Below are positions 58,106 through 64,000 of a stretch of 64,000 bases of DNA, in pieces. Under the pieces are notes generated by a model. It made no database searches and had not been told where the DNA came from. It saw only the letters and a program-made list of their open reading frames with translations. Each line of letters begins with the position of its first letter. Within the stretch, counting starts at the first letter, position 1. The translations under genes and the position numbers were made by a program. The stretch comes from Ustilaginoidea virens (lineage: Eukaryota; Ascomycota; Sordariomycetes; Hypocreales; Clavicipitaceae), in contig NC_057316.1 in NCBI RefSeq assembly GCF_000687475.1, positions 2,976,001 through 3,040,000 of the forward strand. Reading direction: 5' to 3'.

Positions 58106-60068
58106 TCAGGCAGCCTCGCCGGCTTCGTGGGCCTTGGCGACGCCGGGCTGCTGCTTGCCAATAAACTCCGACTTTTTGAGCATGTTCCATTTGTCCTCCT
58201 CGGAGTCGAGGTGGCGGAAGCAAAGCCAAAACACAGAGCCTCCTACGACGGCAATGCAGGCAATAACGGTGTAGTTCCAGATCAGGAGCGGATCTCCCGA
58301 CAGGGGAACAAAGGCCTGACCAATGGCAGCAGAGAGAGCGCTCATGAACAGGTTCACGCTCATGACGAGGGACTTCATGTTCTCGGGGGCCTTGGAGTAG
58401 GCGTACTCCAGCGAGGTAACGTTGGCAAAGATCTCGGCGATGCCAATCAAGATGTAAGGCAAGCTCTGGGCCCACACGTTGATGGGCGCAGGGCTGCAGT
58501 CGTCCTTGTTCGCGTACCAGCCACAGGGGCTCTTTTCGTAAATGTAGTACTGCATGACCGCAGATGCCACCATGGAGAGAGCAGCAATGAAGAAACCAAA
58601 CGTCATTCGCTTAATGGGCGTGAATGCGAAGCCAATCTTGCGCAGGCCGGGGTAGAGCAGGTGATCGACCAGAGGGATCATGATGACAATGGAGATGGGG
58701 TTGAGGTTCTGGAGAATGTCGTTGGGGACCCCATGCCGCTCCATGGTGCTGGCCTGGGTGGTCAAGTTGGCCGTCATCTGGTTGTATGACAGGAAGAAGA
58801 TGGGCAGGAAGAGGAATACTTTGCAAGCCATGAGGCCTCGGCGCACCTCGTCGACCCAGGCATCGTCATACGTCATCCAGCTCGGTCGCTGCTCGGGGAG
58901 AGTGTGAGACGGTTTGGCAACATCCCAGTTGAAGTTCTTCCAACCAGAGTGCTTGCGGGCAAAGAAGAACATCCTGAGAAACTTGGAGAGAACGGATCCG
59001 GTAGGAGGCTTGAGCGTGTACTTCTTCTTCTGCGACCAGAGGACCAGGGGCGCGACAAGGAACAGAGCAGTGGGGATGAGGAAAGCGAGCCAAAAGCCGA
59101 CGTATTTTTCGACATAGACCATGCTAATCTGGCCCATCAAAGAACCTAGGTTGATGCAGAAGTAAAAGTATAGAAAGATTCGTGTGTTGGTGATGGCGGG
59201 GTCGACAATAACGCGCTCGCCCTTGCGAACTTCGACGCGTGGACGAACATCACGGTTCTGCTCAGCCAGCAGGGGCGACACATTGGCCTTGAAGAAGCCA
59301 GTACCGACGCAGAGGCACAGCAAGCCGATGATGAAGGCCCCAAAGGCCGATTTGTTGTGTACAATGACGGACGGAGCCGAGGCAGCAACCAATATGGCGT
59401 GAGCGCAGGTGGAAATGGCAATGGCAAGGTGAAGAGTCCAAAAGCGACCCATACGAGCGTCGGCAATCCAAGCACTATTGAAGATTTTTGTCGGTTAGTA
59501 AAGAAGGGCCAACAAGAAGGCTGAAAGAAAAAAAAACAAAAGAAAAAGGTAGCCCGCGGAATTGTGGGAAAAATCGACAAAAAAGATGCTTGACAGGCAG
59601 AGAAGCGGCTTCCTACCCGACAAGGGGCATAATGTAGGCGAAGAACTGGTTGAACAAGCTAATGCCTTGGGCGGCCTTGGTGCCCATGCCCAAGGCGCCT
59701 GGGTTGCCACTGTGGTCGAGAGGAGCACCCGTGTTGGAACCTGGAGGAAGAGGCTTGTTGACAAAGTTTGTGTATAAGACGGCGGAACCGTAGTATGAGA
59801 AGCGCTCGCATAGTTCGACAAAGGCGATCGTCCACATGGCCCACATCATCTTTCCGGACACGCGACGAAGCGTCTTCATTTCCTCGTCGGTAGGCTTGCC
59901 CTCGTAGTCGTCGTCGTCGAGCATGACCTGGTGATGCTGTAATGAGGCCTTCCGGACATGAAGGTCAACGGACCCCTTGTTGAGATGGTTATGGATGCCG
60001 TGGTGCTCGGCGTCGGCGAGATGCGACTGGACAATGGCGTCATTGTCCAGATTGGCCGTGCTCGTCAT
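58106..60068 (-). CDS. PTR2-type di/tripeptide:H+ symporter (POT family)
   Basis: Two exons, 60068-59617 and 59474-58106, 606 residues. It takes up small peptides with protons across the plasma membrane. The cytosolic N-terminus (MTSTANLDNDAIV) is followed by DEEMKTLRRVSGKM and the POT motif AFVELCERFSYYG in TM1. The 142-nt intron joins IMPLVG to AWIADARMGRF, the conserved TM2-TM3 loop. Further signatures are GTGFFKANVSPLLAEQ, RIFLYFYFCINLGSLMG, FFLSYNQMTANLTTQ, NLNPISIVIMIPLVDHL and EIFANVTSLEYAYSKAPENMKS. The C-terminus is short and charged. Such transporters respond to nitrogen and amino-acid supply in fungi; I saw no specific site. Nearness to tyrosine-breakdown genes may be chance. Confidence 0.95.
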
Positions 60069-61367
60069 TGCGGAATATGCGACTGGGCCTTTGGTTCGAC
60101 CTTTGGTCCGACAGCACCAAGAGGAAAGGCAAAGCGCAAAAGCAAAAGCAAAGGATAGACAAGACGGCGCAGTGACAGCTTCCCGACTCAACCAGTTACC
60201 AGACGAGGGGATGAGGTCTTCAATCGCCAGACGGGGACGGCGGAGAGGGCAGGGAATGCGTCTGGGTCCAACAAGCGTTTCCCGACTTTGACTGACTGTC
60301 TGGTTGGAAAAAGACCAGCACGGTTCCCAAGCTGTCTCGGCGTCATGGTGAGACTGTCAGCGGATGTCTGGGGGGCGTTCCCCCATTTATCAGACGGCAA
60401 TCCTCCCAACCGCTTCCCCAAATGACGACAGCCGTCAGCCAAAATAGGATCAAGGACGGCCGAGAGGCGATGCATGCCCAAGAAGGAAGGCTGCGCGGGC
60501 AAATCAAAAGATCCCGGGGCAACTATACCAGGGCCGGCAATCTGGCGGATTCTTGCAGAAAGAGTGGCGCTCTGCCAAGGCCTGACAGGTCTCCGCACGA
60601 CTGCTGCAGCCAGTCATGTCATGAAGGAAGATGACAATACTTTGCCCCGGGGTCTTTTTGAGGGGAGGCTTGTTGTTGATGATTGGCGCCAGGCATGGTA
60701 GGTGACAAGAGAACGCCCGAAGAGGCATCAGCATCAGCATCAAGCATCATCAGCGTCATCAGCATCAGGCTTGGCGAGCCGAACTAGCCTGGCGGGGTTG
60801 GTTGTTGGCTGTTAATGCGAAGGGCCGTCGGCCGGGTGCTGCCCGGCGTGTTTCGAGTAAGTCGTGTTTGAGTTGTTTTTTTTTTTTATATAGAATTCCT
60901 CGGCTCCTCGTATCCCAGCCACGGCAAGGCGCCACCATTATGCTCAATCTCAGCCCATGTGGGGGCAATCTCGACGTCGCAGTCCTGGCCGTGACTTGTG
61001 CATTTCCGAGATACAAGTAGTCCGTAGCATGCTGATGCTGACAGACAGAATCCAGAAGCAGAATGCAGGGATCCCGGCCCAAAAAGCAAATAGGAAACAA
61101 AAAGCAAACACGCAGTTTTGAAGCCAAAAGAGATGCATGCATGCTGCTTCGCTTGCCTCTACGGAAACAAGTCTGCAGCCCACTTGCCCAAGTCTGATGA
61201 TTGATCCCTGCCTGCTCCACAGCTCGCAGTAATGGACCTGCCATTTTTGCACATGCAAGTTGACATGTCGTGCCTTCCCTTGCGCATCACGCAACCGCAA
61301 AGATTAGATACGCCGCTGAGTCGTCTGTAGTCTTGTCATTGTCATGACTTGCTCTTGTTGGCTGTGC

Positions 61368-61445
61368 GCTTCTTGCCCTCGCTTCTTGCCCTCGCTTCTT
61401 GCCCTCGCTTCTTGCCCTCGCTTCTTGCCCTCGCTTCTTGCCCTC
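61368..61445. repeat. GCTTCTTGCCCTC 13-mer minisatellite, six perfect copies
   Basis: Six identical 13-nt units head to tail. It lies between the divergent peptide transporter and secreted-protein genes, about 0.85 kb upstream of the latter. Confidence 0.95.
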
Positions 61446-62150
61446 CGTCGCGCAGCGATGGTTTGCAGAACGGGACTGGAGCTTCTCGTTTCTCTGCAGC
61501 TCACATGCAGTTGACCCTTTTCCTGGCTTGCATCTTGGCGCCGTTTCGTACGGGGGGGGGGCCCGTGCCCATTGTCGTTTTTGAGCAGTTCAAATACCAG
61601 CGCTCTCGACTCTCCAGTACAAGTCGCCACCCCAGCGGTTAAACGGAGGCTATTCCCAACCCAAGTCGCTCTTTTGCATCTACAAGGGGTCATTTTCCCT
61701 CTTCTTCCTTTTGCAACAGCAACTGTAGCCGCCGCTAAAGCACTACTATTGCTCTTGAAGCCCTCAGCCATCCCTTCGGCGTTGTTATTCATGCCGTCTC
61801 CACCTCAATAGCTTAAACAATCGAGATCCGAAGTTGCCGGAATTTGGGCAGTCTGGTGGCACCAAGAGGAAGGGTCTCCAGCTCGGGTCATTTCAATCAA
61901 GGGCTGATTTCATTCCGGCCATGGCTGCCACCCGGCCGACTCGGCGACAGACAGTTCCTATGCGCCTGCCCGATTAACGACATTGTCTTTTTGTCTTCAA
62001 GCCTGCGGACGCGGAAGAAGCGCAAAGCTGTACTGTACTGCTGCCTGTCAAAACAGCGCCGTCTCATCCTCGGGGTAGCAAGTCGCGCATCTATGCATCA
62101 CCTTTCAATTAAGCTTCAAAGGATGGAAAAGCGTTATTATTTCGTCTGCA

Positions 62151-62157
62151 CTATAAA
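62151..62157 (+). promoter_or_regulatory. Possible TATA box of the secreted-protein gene
   Basis: CTATAAATT lies 61-67 nt before the ATG at 62218 and only about 22-28 nt before the other in-frame ATG at 62179. If it works as a TATA box, transcription would start near or after 62179, which favours 62218 as the true start. Confidence 0.45.
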
Positions 62158-62217
62158 TTGCTGGTACCCGTCCAACTCATGACGGCTCGCTTCTGTCAAT
62201 ACCTGTCCAACTCCAAC

Positions 62218-63000
62218 ATGTTACCACCTCCCTCATTACTCGTCTTGGCCTTTGCTGGTCTTGCGCACAGCATCTATGCTGCATCCAGCACTCCACGGGG
62301 TGCGGTGAACAGCGAACCGTTTCATCGCCCGGAATCCATTTCCAACCTCTCGTTTGAAGAGTTCCTTGCAAAAGTAAGCCGCATAAACAAGGCAACAAGT
62401 CCCGCGCGTTATAGACGCCAGGATGGTGATGTTGTGCTAGGGGAAGTTCACAATAACCCCGAAGGAAACGAGATGCTCCGGGAGTTTCATAAGGAATGCA
62501 GAAAGTTTCGCGGGTACCGCGCCATGAGCGGCGTGTGTGCCGGGAAGTCGCTCATGAGAAGGAGCATATACTGCGGCAAGCCGGGAGATTCGTCGGCAAA
62601 GCGGAAAGCTACGAGTCTGTACTGTCCCGAGGGCAAGAAATGCGGCTTACGTTATGCCTTCAACTACCATGAAAACTACGTCCAGTGGCCGGTCTGTGTC
62701 GATACCGTCAAAGTCGACAGGCCGACGAGAAGAACCGATCCAATCCCTGGATTCTCGGCGGATTATTTCGCTTCTGTGCCGGGTTCCTTCGATGGTGTAC
62801 CGCAATCTCCAGGAACCCGGTATTTCCATTTTCAAATGGACTCGTATGTGAAGAATGGCGAAGCTGCTCCGTACGGCTTCTTCACTGACACGGCCGGCCA
62901 TTCGGGCTGGGGGCTGACCTGGTCCTGTTTTCATTGCCCACCTGGGTTGGTCAAGATTCATTCTAGGGAGCGTGCGCTCGCATACGCCTACGTAGATTAG
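62218..63000 (+). CDS. Secreted eight-cysteine protein of unknown function
   Basis: Single exon, 260 residues from the ATG at 62218; an in-frame ATG at 62179 would add 13 residues. I do not recognise the family. MLPPPSLLVLAFAGLAHSIYA looks like a signal peptide cleaved near 21. Residues about 22-65 resemble a pro-segment ending in a dibasic site (ARYRR|QDG) that a Kex2-like protease could cut. The mature part has eight cysteines in the contexts ECRKF, VCAGK, YCGKP, YCPEG, KCGLR, VCVDT and SCFHC, enough for four disulphides. It is rich in aromatic and basic residues with no membrane segment. Small, secreted and Cys-containing is effector-like, but an enzyme or structural protein is equally possible. 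Confidence 0.75.
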   Translation: MLPPPSLLVLAFAGLAHSIYAASSTPRGAVNSEPFHRPESISNLSFEEFLAKVSRINKATSPARYRRQDGDVVLGEVHNNPEGNEMLREFHKECRKFRGYRAMSGVCAGKSLMRRSIYCGKPGDSSAKRKATSLYCPEGKKCGLRYAFNYHENYVQWPVCVDTVKVDRPTRRTDPIPGFSADYFASVPGSFDGVPQSPGTRYFHFQMDSYVKNGEAAPYGFFTDTAGHSGWGLTWSCFHCPPGLVKIHSRERALAYAYVD

Positions 63001-63796
63001 AAGGGGATGCATATGCGCCGTGGACAGGTATTTGCATGTGCCTACCCAAGGCTGTTGTCGCGGGCGGTCGCGCGACCTACTGCTAGTTACCCTCGTTATG
63101 AATACAAACAGAAGAATTGGTTTGCCTCATGACTTCCCACGTTCAGCAGCATGCGCGAAGCAAAAGGCCAGTCTTTACCAACCCCAGCCCCCACTAGCAG
63201 GCTGCATGAGAGAACAAGTAAGCAAGCAATCCAGCTTCAAGACGCAGTCTGTTCGCCGTGCCAGGGTCCGCGGGAGTCAGTCGGCGAAAGACAAGGAACG
63301 AATCGAACCTCGGCAGGGACGAGCCGGAGCCAAATGCCGCCGAGCCAAATGAAGCTGTAGATGGCTTCAAGGCGTCATGGCGTTGGCCGCGACCGCGACC
63401 GCGACCTCGACCTCGACCTCTGGCGCTCGAACCGCAAAGGGAAGCTCAACTGCTGCAAGGAGAAACATCCGGCATGCTATCCATTCCTTTGCCACAAGTC
63501 GTCATGCAAGGCAGGGGCGAGTTCGGAAAACACCGCCTTGCATCTTCAAGCTCTGCGGTATCCAGAAAAAAAAATTGCATTTCCCATACGTGCGACGAAA
63601 TCCGTCGTCGATCCGTCTGTGACGTGTTCTAGAGGCCATCCCTTTAGGCGACATCACAGCCCCCAAAAGCAAATGGCGGATTGGTGCCGAATGTCCGCAT
63701 TTCTCCTTCCGCAACACATGCCCAAGAGGGAGGTAGGTAGGCACCTACTGGGCAGGAGATAGCTACATCAAGTATCCTTCCCGGCTACACGTTCCG
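63001..63796. other. Intergenic region, right side
   Basis: 3' flanks of the secreted-protein gene and of the edge P450 gene. It contains a short CGACCG/CGACCT hexamer run (about 63386-63419) and a GGTAGGTAGGCACC motif near 63730. No gene is recognised. Confidence 0.55.
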
Positions 63797-64000
63797 CTAG
63801 TGCTGACCTAACGGGCAGAAAAACCGTACTTTGACCCCAGACAACATGGAGAGGAAATAAGCCTCCTTGTCTGCGTCGCCTGGGATCGACACCTCGACAT
63901 CAAAGTTGGCAAAAAGCGTGGCAACGACTTTAAACACCATCAACTCTGCCAGGTTCCGTCCGGGACAGCTTCTTGAGCCGCCACCCCAGTTCAAGCTGTA
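63797..64000 (-). CDS. Cytochrome P450, C-terminal fragment cut by the window edge
   Basis: Only the last 67 residues and stop are inside the window; the gene continues beyond position 64000. The fragment contains the haem loop NWGGGSRSCPGRNLAE with the axial Cys, the following L-helix (LMVFKVVATLFANFDVEV) and a beta-rich end (GVKVRFFCPLGQH). The GGGSRSCPG form differs from FGPRDCIG in the other P450, so the two are not recent duplicates. Some secondary-metabolite P450s have this form, but nothing in view shows a cluster. Confidence 0.88.
   Translation of the reverse strand, partial: YSLNWGGGSRSCPGRNLAELMVFKVVATLFANFDVEVSIPGDADKEAYFLSMLSGVKVRFFCPLGQH

Larger units (their letters stand above)
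60069..62217. other. Intergenic region upstream of the peptide transporter and secreted-protein genes
   Basis: This is the shared upstream region of two divergent genes. It has CATCAG repeats (about 60727-60769), a T run (about 60877-60888), a GCTTCTTGCCCTC 13-mer array (61368-61445), a 10-nt G run near 61552, and a TATAAA element near 62151. Open frames up to 162 codons are repeat-driven and not convincing. Confidence 0.6.

Noticed and set aside
61304..61792. 162-codon minus-strand frame
   Set aside because: A third of it is the 13-mer minisatellite, the rest has no recognisable domain, and it overlaps upstream sequence of flanking genes.
1..64000. CRISPR array, bacterial defence island, prophage or integrated virus
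   Set aside because: All confident genes are intron-bearing or typical fungal nuclear genes; the tandem arrays have 4-13 nt units without spacers, and no viral or bacterial proteins were recognised.

Overview
This is a gene-rich stretch of a filamentous ascomycete nuclear genome. The supporting signs are genes with 0-3 short introns (mostly 60-140 nt, GT...AG), a GPI-anchored GH17 glucanase, Golgi GH47 mannosidase, cytochrome P450s, a SulP permease with STAS domain, and long intergenic spacers full of homopolymer runs and TACGGAGTA / GGTACCTA-type motifs. The protein sequences look like Sordariomycetes, most likely Hypocreales. That placement is a judgement from memory, not a search result. 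I see no bacterial operon structure, rRNA, convincing tRNA or transposase gene.

Layout, left to right. About 1.7-9.9 kb (minus strand): a SAPS-domain phosphatase regulatory subunit (4 exons) and a TFIP11/Ntr1-type G-patch spliceosome-disassembly factor. 11.7-26.0 kb (plus): an XMAP215/Dis1-family TOG-domain microtubule protein (4 exons, the last intron apparently GC-AG), then a 3200-residue VPS13 lipid-transfer protein. 28.7-34.0 kb (plus): a concentrative nucleoside transporter with an odd His/Pro-rich N-terminus and a GH47 alpha-1,2-mannosidase. 34.6-41.0 kb (minus): a DUF2985-type membrane protein and a sulfate permease. 45.8-47.2 kb (plus): a GPI-anchored GH17 beta-1,3-glucanase. 47.8-52.3 kb (minus): a 4-coumarate-CoA-ligase-like acyl-CoA synthetase with a peroxisomal-type C-terminus and a cytochrome P450. 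54.9-57.2 kb: fumarylacetoacetase (plus) and maleylacetoacetate isomerase (minus), tail to tail, the last two steps of tyrosine/homogentisate breakdown. 58.1-60.1 kb (minus): a PTR2-type peptide transporter. 62.2-63.0 kb (plus): a small secreted eight-cysteine protein of unknown function. 63.8 kb to the edge (minus): the C-terminal end of a second P450, cut by the window.

Most of the left two thirds is housekeeping: phosphatase regulation, splicing, microtubules, membrane contact sites and glycosylation. The right third is more metabolic and accessory. The fumarylacetoacetase/isomerase pair is the only clear pathway linkage. Acyl-CoA synthetase next to P450, a second P450 at the edge and a secreted Cys-rich protein hint at accessory metabolism, but no backbone biosynthetic enzyme is present here.

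Exon boundaries were placed by hand from splice consensus, reading frame and family conservation. I found no clearly new system. The most notable unexplained signal is the repeated 9-mer TACGGAGTA/TACTCCGTA, seen 13 times and only between genes.
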